Of a stretch of 14,410 nucleotides of DNA, positions 1 to 6,588 are shown piece by piece. The first letter of the stretch is position 1. Every line of letters begins with the position of its first letter. The DNA is from Bacteroidota bacterium (GTDB lineage Bacteria > Bacteroidota > Bacteroidia > Flavobacteriales > Flavobacteriaceae), in assembly GCA_009936675.1 (NCBI GenBank), contig JAACDY010000134.1, positions 1-14,410 on the forward strand. The letters run 5' to 3'. Below the pieces are notes generated by a model. That model did no database searches, was not told the origin of the DNA, and worked only from the letters and a program-made list of their open reading frames with translations. A program made the position numbers and the translations under genes.

Positions 1-1
1 A

Positions 2-1120
2 AGCCCAGCTGCCTATCAAGCCACACTTGACTTATCGATCGAAGGAAAAAAGTTAGAGATTGGCTTACCGCTCAAATTCAGAAGAACTGATCCCGTTAAA
101 GGGGAAGTGATCACACCATTTCACATCCTTCCTGAGGCCACCCTCCAACTCGAAGCCCCCGTCTTTCTTTTTGCTACCGATCAAAGTCGCAAGGTCAAGG
201 TAAGTGTCAAAAATCTAGGCCCCAAGGTAGAAGGAACACTAGAATTAGAAACCCCTAAATCTTGGGAAGTAAACCCCAAATCTGTTGAAGTATCCCTATC
301 GGGCAAAGGAAATGAAAGCGATTTTTATTTTGACATTAAAGCCCCATCAGAGACAACGGTAGGCCACTTAAGCCCCCTACTTCAAACCCAAACAAAAAAA
401 CTCCAAGCCTCCCTTCAAGAAATAGCATACGACCATATCCCCAAACAATTCCTTGTTTCCCCTGCTGAGTCCAAAGTGGTAGCCCTAAGTTTAAAAACAG
501 GCGTAGAAAAAGTAGCTTATATCGAAGGGGCGGGAGACAACATCCCTCAAAGCTTAACTGCCCTAGGAGTGGAAGTAGAAATATTGAAAGCCAAGAATAT
601 CACTCTTGAAAAATTAAACTCCTTTGATACAGTAATCGTCGGGATCAGAGCCTTCAATGTCGATGAGGCTTTGGCTTATAAAAACAAAATCCTTTGGGAA
701 TATGTTGCAACCGGAGGTAACCTACTGATGCAATACAACACCAGCAGAAGATTAAAAACCAAGGAATTGACACCTCTGAAATTAAACCTTTCTCGAGATC
801 GTGTATCTAATGAAAAAGCCAGGGTGCAAATCATTAATCCAAATCATCCGATTTTGAATCATCCCAATAAAATTACATCTCAAGATTTCGAGGACTGGGT
901 TCAAGAAAGAGGCTTGTATTTTCCCAATTCTTGGGACGAGCAATTCACCCCCCTCCTGCAAATGAACGATACAGGTGAATCTCCCAAAAAAGGAAGCCTT
1001 CTGGTTGCGAACTACGGTAAGGGAAGGATTGTTTATACTGGCTTGAGTTTTTTCCGACAGCTTCCAGCAGGCGTTCCAGGTGCCTACCGTTTGTTCTTTA
1101 ACCTCATTGCAAAGCCGTGA
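2..1120 (+). CDS. PIG-L family deacetylase, C-terminal part (5' end outside window)
   Basis: The reading frame is open from base 2 to the TGA at 1118-1120, giving 372 visible residues; the GTG at 107 is only an internal codon, so the gene begins upstream of the window. The N-terminal LmbE/PIG-L zinc deacetylase domain is not visible. What is seen is a beta-rich segment rich in Val, Lys and Pro (about the first 170 residues, NEW3/Ig-like in character), then a Rossmann/ThuA-like glutamine-amidotransferase fold region (motifs FDTVIVGIRAFN, YVATGGNLLMQYN) and a conserved end (DFEDWVQERGLYFPN, YGKGRIVYTGLSFFRQLPAG). I recognise this combination from the roughly 800-residue PIG-L proteins of Bacteroidota, which are predicted to act on N-acetylated sugars or similar substrates. 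The family call rests on the C-terminal half only. Its stop overlaps the start of the next small ORF (GTGA). Confidence 0.8.
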   Translation, partial: SPAAYQATLDLSIEGKKLEIGLPLKFRRTDPVKGEVITPFHILPEATLQLEAPVFLFATDQSRKVKVSVKNLGPKVEGTLELETPKSWEVNPKSVEVSLSGKGNESDFYFDIKAPSETTVGHLSPLLQTQTKKLQASLQEIAYDHIPKQFLVSPAESKVVALSLKTGVEKVAYIEGAGDNIPQSLTALGVEVEILKAKNITLEKLNSFDTVIVGIRAFNVDEALAYKNKILWEYVATGGNLLMQYNTSRRLKTKELTPLKLNLSRDRVSNEKARVQIINPNHPILNHPNKITSQDFEDWVQERGLYFPNSWDEQFTPLLQMNDTGESPKKGSLLVANYGKGRIVYTGLSFFRQLPAGVPGAYRLFFNLIAKP

Positions 1121-1212
1121 AAAAAAAACTCCCCAAAATTTATTGGATACTGCTACTGACTCAATTGTTTTTTTGGAGCTTCTTCTATCTGTTTATGAAA
1201 AATTTTAGTTGA
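1117..1212 (+). CDS. 31-aa predicted single-pass membrane microprotein
   Basis: This short ORF starts with GTG at 1117, overlapping the TGA of the PIG-L gene (GTGA), and ends with TGA at 1210-1212, overlapping the ATG of the symporter (TGATG). The translation is 31 residues: a lysine-rich start (VKKKLPK), a hydrophobic aromatic stretch (IYWILLLTQLFFWSFFYLF) and a short polar tail (MKNFS). That pattern predicts one membrane helix with the N-terminus in the cytoplasm. The ORF fills the whole 91-nt space between the two flanking genes in exactly the frame needed for stop/start coupling on both sides, which argues for a real gene. I do not recognise a family. It could be an accessory subunit of the symporter; the alternative is that it only serves to couple translation. 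Confidence 0.55.
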   Translation: MKKKLPKIYWILLLTQLFFWSFFYLFMKNFS

Positions 1213-2870
1213 TGGAATTGATAGACTGGGCTGTAATGAGCCTCACCCTTATATTCATTATCGTTTATGGGATTTGGAAAAACAATTCTCATAAAAACAT
1301 TCAGGATTACATCCGTGGAGGAAATCAAGCATCGTGGTTTACCGTAGGACTTTCCGTAATGGCCACCCAAGCCAGTGCGATAACCTTTTTGTCCACCCCA
1401 GGACAAGCCTTCAACGATGGGATGGGATTTGTGCAGTTCTATTTTGGATTGCCTTTTGCCATGATCATCATCTGTTTGTTTTTTCTGCCCGTCTATCACC
1501 GATTAAAAGTCTTTACGGCTTATGAGTTTTTGGAAAAGCGTTTTGATCTTAAAACCCGAACCCTAACCGCTACCTTGTTCCTTGTCCAACGGGGACTGGC
1601 TGCGGGAATTACCATCTACGCTCCCGCCATCATACTGAGTGTAGTATTGGGCTGGAACCTAAAATTACTGGTTGTGGTCATTGGCTTATTAGTGGTCTTC
1701 TACACCTTAATTGGAGGAACACAGGCCGTCAATGTTACCCAAAAACAACAGATGTTTATTATTTTTTCGGGTATGGTGGCGGCTTTTATTTTTATCGTAA
1801 GAGCCCTGCCCGAAAACCTTACATTTTCCAACGCCCTTCATTTGGCTGGGATCAATGACAAACTCAACCTAATCGATTTTAATTTAGACTTCAATAATCG
1901 CTACAACTTTTGGAGCGGCGTTACTGGGGGACTCTTTCTGGCCCTCTCCTACTTTGGTACCGATCAAAGTCAGGTGCAACGCTACCTCTCAGGAAGGTCG
2001 CTGGCCGAAAGCCAAAGGGGACTCATAATGAATGGTTTTCTGAAAATCCCCATGCAGTTTTTTATCTTATTGACTGGAGTATTGGTCTTTGTCTTTTTTC
2101 AATTCGAAAAGGCTCCGCTACATTTCAATCCTTACGCTTTAGAAAAAATAAAAACCACCCAAGGCAGTGAACAATTTGAAGCCTTGGAAGTCGCCAACGA
2201 TATCATCCATCAAGAAAAACAAAAACAACTCCAAAAAGAAGATTTTTTCTCCAACACCACCTCTCAAAAAAAATACCTCCAACTGGAAAATCAAGCTCAA
2301 ATCAATCGGGTTGAGGCTAAAAAAATCATGGAAGTCAATCAACCCCAAATTGAATCCAACGACAAGGACTATGTCTTTATCTATTTTATTCTAAACTATT
2401 TACCACAAGGCTTGATCGGACTGCTGCTGGCGGTCATCCTCTCCGCTGCCATGAGTTCTTCAGCCTCAGAGATCAATGCACTGTCTGCCACCTCTGTGGT
2501 AGATTTGTACCAACGATTCAGTAATGGGCATGACGAAAAGCATTATGTATGGGCAGGCAGAGGATTTACCCTGCTCTGGGGCATCATTGCCATTGCCTTT
2601 GCCTTGGTAGGTAACCTCTTTGAAAATCTCATCCAATTGGTCAATATCATTGGCTCCATGTTTTATGGCACCATTTTGGGCATTTTCCTGATCGCCATTT
2701 TTCTAAAATCCATTCGGGCCAATGCGGTGTTTTATGCTGCCATCCTTACTGAAATTATCGTGCTCATCATCTACAGTCAAGAATGGGTAACCTTTCTTTG
2801 GCTTAATGTTATTGGAGCAGTACTGACCATTATCACAGCACTGATCATTCAGCCTATTGTTAAGAAATAG
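1212..2870 (+). CDS. Sodium:solute symporter (SSS family)
   Basis: This 552-residue polytopic inner-membrane protein has many hydrophobic helices (for example residues 6-22, 78-94, 133-147, 152-167, 181-197, 283-297, 399-413, 452-467, 484-498, 506-520, 529-546), as expected for a LeuT-fold Na+ symporter. Family marks include LIGGTQAVNVTQKQQ (166-180), the YFGTDQSQVQRYLSGRS segment (247-263) and the small-residue helix ILSAAMSSSASEINALSAT (409-427), where SSS proteins bind Na+. The substrate cannot be told from sequence. A charged, Gln/Lys-rich insert of roughly 85 residues (about 300-386) lies between two helices, predicted cytoplasmic or periplasmic and possibly coiled coil. The ATG at 1212 is preferred over the TTG at 1209 because it makes a TGATG junction with the microprotein. 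Location next to a PIG-L deacetylase suggests uptake of the product or substrate of that enzyme. Confidence 0.9.
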   Translation: MELIDWAVMSLTLIFIIVYGIWKNNSHKNIQDYIRGGNQASWFTVGLSVMATQASAITFLSTPGQAFNDGMGFVQFYFGLPFAMIIICLFFLPVYHRLKVFTAYEFLEKRFDLKTRTLTATLFLVQRGLAAGITIYAPAIILSVVLGWNLKLLVVVIGLLVVFYTLIGGTQAVNVTQKQQMFIIFSGMVAAFIFIVRALPENLTFSNALHLAGINDKLNLIDFNLDFNNRYNFWSGVTGGLFLALSYFGTDQSQVQRYLSGRSLAESQRGLIMNGFLKIPMQFFILLTGVLVFVFFQFEKAPLHFNPYALEKIKTTQGSEQFEALEVANDIIHQEKQKQLQKEDFFSNTTSQKKYLQLENQAQINRVEAKKIMEVNQPQIESNDKDYVFIYFILNYLPQGLIGLLLAVILSAAMSSSASEINALSATSVVDLYQRFSNGHDEKHYVWAGRGFTLLWGIIAIAFALVGNLFENLIQLVNIIGSMFYGTILGIFLIAIFLKSIRANAVFYAAILTEIIVLIIYSQEWVTFLWLNVIGAVLTIITALIIQPIVKK

Positions 2871-2970
2871 TTTATTTATAAAATACTTTACAAGGAACCT
2901 TAGAACGAGGAAATTGGACAAATGTATTAGGAACAATTTCAAGAGTTTAAATCCAAACTATTAAATAAAA

Positions 2971-3001
2971 AACCCCCCTAAGAGAGGGGTTGATCCTTTT
3001 T
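2971..3001. terminator. Bidirectional rho-independent terminator between convergent genes
   Basis: The stem AACCCCCCT (2971-2979) pairs with AGAGGGGTT (2983-2991) around an AAG loop, with one internal C/A mismatch. On the + strand a CTTTTTAT run follows (2996-3002); on the - strand the hairpin is followed by TTTTATTTAA. It can therefore end both the symporter transcript and the DUF2911 transcript. No other feature was seen in the rest of the 141-nt gap (2871-3011). Confidence 0.75.
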
Positions 3002-3011
3002 ATAAAAAAGG

Positions 3012-3854
3012 CTATTTACTCCATTCAGCAATGGAGGCCTTGTTCATAAGTACATAATCTTTGTTACCCGCTTTTTCGGCCAAGGCTAAAGACTTTTTAA
3101 CCGCTTTTAGCGCTGCATTTTTATCATTGCGTTTGGCTAAGATCAATGCGTACTGACGATACATCCAATAGGCTGGTTTTTCGCGCATCTCTAGTGCCTT
3201 TTCCATCCAAGACTGTGCTTTTTTGAGGTCTTTATTTTCTTGAAGATAATATACCGCTGCTTGATAATAATCGCCTGCCTTGGGTTCACCAGAGAGGGTC
3301 TTGTCAATGCTCTCTTGAGCTTTGGATGCTGTGGGAACAACAATGGAGATCGGTACCAAAGTATGTTCCCAAATCAAGTTCATAGAAGCACTATTACTTT
3401 GTAAATTGGACAAAGAAATGGTAAAAGTCTCTACCATGGGATCAAAATAAACAAGAGTAGCACTCACCGTTAATGCCACTTGATCCTGTTCCCAATTACT
3501 AGAAGCATCTCCTAAATTGTTTTTTTTGTAAAAATAAACTTCCCATTGATTGGCAGAAGGACGTGTATAAAGGGCATATTTTCCAGCTGCCAAGGTTTGA
3601 CCTTCAACACTGACTGGGTCAGAAAAAGAAACCGTAGTGTTTTGGTTGGCGCCCGTTCTCCAAATATCACCATAACGAACCAAACCGCCCATGATCTGTC
3701 TTCCTCGGGCAGAGGGTCGGGAATAATCAATCTCAACCTGGGTCAACCCGACTTGTTGTGTGATTTTTGATCGGGGACTGGGTTGAGGCGTTGTGACTTG
3801 AGCAAAGGTACCCGTCACTAAAAAATTGAAAAGTAAAAAATAAGTAAGTCTCAT
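3012..3854 (-). CDS. DUF2911 domain-containing exported protein
   Basis: This is a 280-residue protein with a clear signal peptide (MRLTYFLLFNFLVTGTFAQ, cleavage near residue 19). The DUF2911 domain spans about residues 25-165 and shows its typical motifs: RSKITQQVGLTQVEIDYSRP, ARGRQIMGGLVRYGDIWRTGANQ-type text, and GKYALYTRP. The C-terminal third (about 185-275) is helical with TPR-like pairs (YYQAAVYYLQENKDLKKAQSWMEKAL; YWMYRQYALILAKRNDKNAALKAVKKSL are characteristic, read in separate pieces). The domain is common in Bacteroidota, is predicted to be periplasmic or surface exposed, and has no established function that I know of. It is transcribed alone, divergently from the photolyase operon, and ends at the shared hairpin terminator. 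Confidence 0.9.
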   Translation of the reverse strand: MRLTYFLLFNFLVTGTFAQVTTPQPSPRSKITQQVGLTQVEIDYSRPSARGRQIMGGLVRYGDIWRTGANQNTTVSFSDPVSVEGQTLAAGKYALYTRPSANQWEVYFYKKNNLGDASSNWEQDQVALTVSATLVYFDPMVETFTISLSNLQSNSASMNLIWEHTLVPISIVVPTASKAQESIDKTLSGEPKAGDYYQAAVYYLQENKDLKKAQSWMEKALEMREKPAYWMYRQYALILAKRNDKNAALKAVKKSLALAEKAGNKDYVLMNKASIAEWSK

Positions 3855-3867
3855 GATATATTTTTTT

Positions 3868-3875
3868 CAAATTTA
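3868..3875 (-). promoter_or_regulatory. Candidate -7 box for the DUF2911 gene
   Basis: Read on the - strand this is TAAATTTG, a full match to the Bacteroidota -7 consensus TAnnTTTG, 13 nt upstream of the ATG of the DUF2911 gene. No clear TTG -33 element stands at the expected distance and the region is very AT-rich, so this is a modest call. It would give a very short 5' leader. Confidence 0.4.
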
Positions 3876-3899
3876 AAAAACCCGCTCTAATTATAAGAT

Positions 3900-3932
3900 T
3901 CTTTATAAAATGTTTATATGTTGTTTAATTTT
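3900..3932 (+). repeat. Three tandem 11-bp TGTTTA-like repeats upstream of photolyase operon
   Basis: Successive 11-mers are TCTTTATAAAA (3900-3910), TGTTTATATGT (3911-3921) and TGTTTAATTTT (3922-3932), sharing the core T(g/c)TTTA in exact 11-nt phase. Operators of AdoCbl-dependent CarH/LitR MerR-family photoreceptors are known to be 11-bp direct repeats near the -35 region, and such regulators often control photolyase operons. That link is inference: the intergenic region is extremely AT-rich, so similar spacing could arise by chance. Confidence 0.35.
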
Positions 3933-3952
3933 TTAAATAAATCGTTAAACAA
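3921..3952. repeat. 8-bp inverted repeat, possible operator
   Basis: TTGTTTAA at 3921-3928 is perfectly inverted as TTAAACAA at 3945-3952, with a 16-nt spacer. It lies directly upstream of the candidate -7 box of the photolyase operon and its left arm overlaps the third 11-bp direct repeat. It could be a dimeric regulator site. AT-richness makes chance occurrence plausible. Confidence 0.35.
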
Positions 3953-3956
3953 TTTG

Positions 3957-3964
3957 TATATTTG
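3957..3964 (+). promoter_or_regulatory. Candidate -7 box of the photolyase operon promoter
   Basis: TATATTTG matches the Bacteroidota TAnnTTTG -7 consensus exactly and lies 15 nt before the SRPBCC start codon, implying a leader of about ten bases. A good TTG -33 element is not seen 17-23 nt upstream, which is the pattern expected of a promoter that needs an activator or a MerR-type distortion; that last point is inference. Confidence 0.45.
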
Positions 3965-3979
3965 GCCCATAAATTAGTT

Positions 3980-4447
3980 ATGAAAATATACCGATTACAT
4001 GAGACTCAGCAATTGCCCATCAGTATGGATCAGGCCTGGCAGTTTCTCAGTGACCCAAAAAATCTAAAAACCATAACCCCCGATTACATGGGGTTTGAAA
4101 TCTTGGGAGGGGACGAAAAAATGATGTATCCCGGACAGATCATCAAATATATCGTCACCCCACTAATGGGTATTCCCACCCAATGGGTCACCGAAATCAC
4201 TCATGTCAAAGAAGGAGAATATTTTGTTGATGAACAAAGATTCGGTCCCTACGCTTTGTGGCACCACAAACATTTTATTCGTCCTCTAAAAAACGGGGTT
4301 GAAATGGAAGATATTATTGACTATAAAGTGCCTTTTGGGCTATTAGGTCAAATGGTTCACCCCATAGTGGTCAAACCCAAACTGAAAGAAATATTCGAAT
4401 ATCGACAAAAGAAATTAACGGAATTGTTCGGAACATACCAAAACTAA
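3980..4447 (+). CDS. SRPBCC (START/Bet v1-like) family protein
   Basis: This 155-residue soluble protein has the SRPBCC pattern: an early strand and helix with ETQQLPISMDQAWQFLSDPKNL (read as two parts, residues 8-29), central strands including GQIIKYIVTPLMGIPTQW and EQRFGPYALWHHKHF, and a C-terminal amphipathic helix KPKLKEIFEYRQKKL. Proteins of this fold bind hydrophobic ligands such as lipids, polyketides or quinones; the ligand here is unknown. The ATG at 3980 is chosen over a TTG at 3962 because the TTG lies inside the candidate -7 box. The gene is first in the photolyase operon and its stop is one base before the SDR start. The same SRPBCC-SDR-photolyase grouping is familiar from light-induced clusters in other bacteria such as vibrios, so a light or photo-oxidative stress role is inferred. 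Confidence 0.85.
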   Translation: MKIYRLHETQQLPISMDQAWQFLSDPKNLKTITPDYMGFEILGGDEKMMYPGQIIKYIVTPLMGIPTQWVTEITHVKEGEYFVDEQRFGPYALWHHKHFIRPLKNGVEMEDIIDYKVPFGLLGQMVHPIVVKPKLKEIFEYRQKKLTELFGTYQN

Positions 4448-4448
4448 A

Positions 4449-5147
4449 ATGAGAAAAAACATCTTAATTGTAGGAGGAAGCTCGGGTATAGGCTTGGCAT
4501 TGGTGAAACAACTTCATACCGACCACAATATTATTGTGGCCAATCGAACCCATGAAGGATTGGATGGGCTATCCCACAGCTATATTCCTTTCGATGTGGA
4601 GACCGACGAACTGGAGGTTTCCAGTTTACCGGAAACCCTTCACGGACTGGTCTATTGCCCTGGAACCATCAATCTTAGACCCTTTAAGGGGATCAAACCA
4701 GAAGTGTTTTCCAAAGATTTTTCCATCAATGTATTGGGAGCGGTCAAGACACTTCAATCCGTCTTAAGTCGATTGCAAAACAGTGAGGTTCCTGCCAGTG
4801 TAGTATTTTATAGCACTGTAGCCGTGCAGACGGGTATGCCTTATCACACTACCGTAGCAGCGGCCAAAGGTGCCATAGAGGGATTATCACGTTCCCTAGC
4901 AGCAGAATTGGCCCCTAAAGTCAGGTTTAATGTTATCGCCCCTTCCCTAGTGGATACTCCGCTGGCTGAAAAATTTCTCAACAACGACACCAAAAAAAGT
5001 AATGCTGCAGCAAGACACCCCCTACAAAGAGTTGGCCGCCCTGAAGAAATTGCTCAAATGACAGCATTTTTATTGAGCGAAAACAGCAGTTGGATGACTG
5101 CTCAAATCCTTACCATAGACGGTGGTATAGGTACAATTAAAAGTTAA
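4449..5147 (+). CDS. SDR family oxidoreductase lacking the canonical catalytic Tyr
   Basis: This 232-residue protein has a short-chain dehydrogenase/reductase fold. The nucleotide-binding loop is GGSSGIG (9-15), the acidic residue after the next strand is D49, the NNAG-type position reads CPGT (70-73), N94 sits in INVLGAV, and the active-site Ser is S122 (FYSTVA). The usual YxxxK reads V136-A-A-A-K140, so the catalytic Tyr is replaced by Val; a Tyr at 132 lies one turn earlier. The end (PEEIAQMTAFLLS, MTAQILTIDGGIG) is typical. A conventional oxidoreductase mechanism is therefore doubtful; it could use Y132, or be a binding or regulatory protein. I recall photolyase-linked SDR relatives with the same feature, but cannot verify this here. 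The gene lies between the SRPBCC gene and the CPD photolyase. Confidence 0.88.
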   Translation: MRKNILIVGGSSGIGLALVKQLHTDHNIIVANRTHEGLDGLSHSYIPFDVETDELEVSSLPETLHGLVYCPGTINLRPFKGIKPEVFSKDFSINVLGAVKTLQSVLSRLQNSEVPASVVFYSTVAVQTGMPYHTTVAAAKGAIEGLSRSLAAELAPKVRFNVIAPSLVDTPLAEKFLNNDTKKSNAAARHPLQRVGRPEEIAQMTAFLLSENSSWMTAQILTIDGGIGTIKS

Positions 5148-5152
5148 CTGTG

Positions 5153-6454
5153 ATGGAAAAATTTACCATTTTTTGGTTTAGAAGAGATCTCAGAATCAAC
5201 GACAATAAGGGGTTTTTCGAAGCCCTTAATGGAAGAAATAAGGTGATCCCCATTTTTATCTATGATACAGAGATCATAGATAAATTACATAAAGACGATC
5301 ATCGATTGACATTTATTCAAAACGCCTTGGGTGGCATCAATAATGCTATGAAGAGGAACAGATGCGCGCTGGGAACTTATCGGGGCACTCCCGAGGCTGT
5401 TTTTGAAAAAATAATTCGGGAATTTCCCATCGAAAAAGTCGTTGCTAATCACGACTACGAGCCTTATGCAATGGAACGAGATGAAAGGGTTAAAAAACTT
5501 CTAAAAGCAAAAGATATTGACTTTGAAACCTTCAAAGATCAGGTGATTTTTGAAAGAAACGAAGTGGTCAAAGACGATGGAAATCCTTATATGGTATATA
5601 CCCCCTATTCCAGAAAGTGGTTGGCCAAGTTCCATCAAGAGGAAATCGAACACTATCCCTCTGAAAACCATTTGGGGAACCTCTACAACGAACAACCTCT
5701 GCCTCATGTATCCCATAAAGAAATGGGATTTGAGACATCAGAAATGATTCCAAAAGACTTTAGGTTTGATGATGAGCTGATTGATCAATACGAGGCTACA
5801 CGAAATTTCCCTGCTGATGACGCAACCTCTCGTCTTGGAGTTCATTTGCGGTTTGGTACCCAAAGTGTAAGGAAATTAATTTCTAAAAGCGCTAGCAGAG
5901 AGAATACAACATTTCTTAAAGAGCTCATTTGGAGAGAGTTCTTTATGCAGATATTATGGCATTTCCCACATACCGTAAATCAATGCTTTAAAAAGCAATA
6001 CGACAGAATTGAATACCGAAACAACGAGGAAGAATTCGAAAAGTGGTGTCAGGGTAAAACCGGATATCCACTGGTAGATGCAGGTATGCGCGAATTGAAC
6101 CGTACTGGATTTATGCACAATCGAGTTCGTATGCTAACGGCCAGTTTTTTGTGCAAACATCTACTGATCGATTGGCGATGGGGAGAGGCTTACTTTGCCG
6201 AAAAACTTTTTGATTATGAAATGTCTAGCAATATTGGCAATTGGCAATGGAGTGCAGGTTGCGGAGTCGATGCGGCACCCTATTTTAGGATTTTCAACCC
6301 TCATGAGCAAATCAAAAAATTTGATAAGGGCTTAGAGTACATCAAGAAATGGATTGAGGATTTGGATCAGCCGAGCTATCCAGAACCAATAGTAGCGCAT
6401 AAATTCGCAAGAGAACGCTGTTTGATGGAGTACAAATTAGCCTTGAATACTTAA
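5153..6454 (+). CDS. phrB: Class I CPD photolyase (deoxyribodipyrimidine photo-lyase)
   Basis: This 433-residue protein (from ATG 5153; a GTG at 5150 is possible) has an N-terminal antenna domain (FTIFWFRRDLRINDN) and a C-terminal FAD domain. By eye alignment to E. coli PhrB, the CPD contacts E274, W277, N341, M345 and W384 correspond to E257, W260, N323, M327 and W366, and the flavin-contacting N378 to N360. E. coli W338 is replaced by F320. Of the electron-transfer Trp triad, W382 and W359 are kept (W364, W341), but the distal W306 is Y288 (RIEYRNN). The C-terminal motif DAAPYFRIFNP is the class I signature. The expected reaction is light-driven reversal of cyclobutane pyrimidine dimers. 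It is the first photolyase of the operon, and its TAA shares a base with the DUF2256 ATG. Confidence 0.93.
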   Translation: MEKFTIFWFRRDLRINDNKGFFEALNGRNKVIPIFIYDTEIIDKLHKDDHRLTFIQNALGGINNAMKRNRCALGTYRGTPEAVFEKIIREFPIEKVVANHDYEPYAMERDERVKKLLKAKDIDFETFKDQVIFERNEVVKDDGNPYMVYTPYSRKWLAKFHQEEIEHYPSENHLGNLYNEQPLPHVSHKEMGFETSEMIPKDFRFDDELIDQYEATRNFPADDATSRLGVHLRFGTQSVRKLISKSASRENTTFLKELIWREFFMQILWHFPHTVNQCFKKQYDRIEYRNNEEEFEKWCQGKTGYPLVDAGMRELNRTGFMHNRVRMLTASFLCKHLLIDWRWGEAYFAEKLFDYEMSSNIGNWQWSAGCGVDAAPYFRIFNPHEQIKKFDKGLEYIKKWIEDLDQPSYPEPIVAHKFARERCLMEYKLALNT

Positions 6455-6588
6455 TGAGAGGGGTCAAAAAAGAGCACCTGCCCACAAAAACTTGCCCAAA
6501 ATGCCAGCGCCCTTTTCATTGGAGAAAGAAATGGGAAAGAGATTGGGAAAACGTAAAATATTGCAGTAAAAAATGTCAGAAAGCATAG
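6454..6588 (+). CDS. DUF2256 zinc-ribbon-like small protein
   Basis: This 44-residue ORF is below the size of usual gene calls. It begins at ATG 6454 (TAATG overlap with the photolyase stop) and ends at TAG 6586-6588, 16 nt inside the CRY-DASH gene. The translation carries the DUF2256 pattern: LPTKTCPKCQRPF, WRKKWERDW and KYCSKKCQK, with Cys pairs C14/C17 and C37/C41 (CxxC and CxxxC) fit to bind one zinc, and three Trp in the basic middle. DUF2256 genes are frequently found beside photolyase/cryptochrome genes; the function is unknown to me. A zinc-stabilised nucleic-acid-binding or photolyase-partner role is inference. Confidence 0.9.
   Translation: MRGVKKEHLPTKTCPKCQRPFHWRKKWERDWENVKYCSKKCQKA

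Noticed and set aside
3962..3979. TTG start extending the SRPBCC protein by six residues
   Set aside because: The codon lies inside the candidate -7 box and the added residues do not belong to the fold; ATG 3980 is better.
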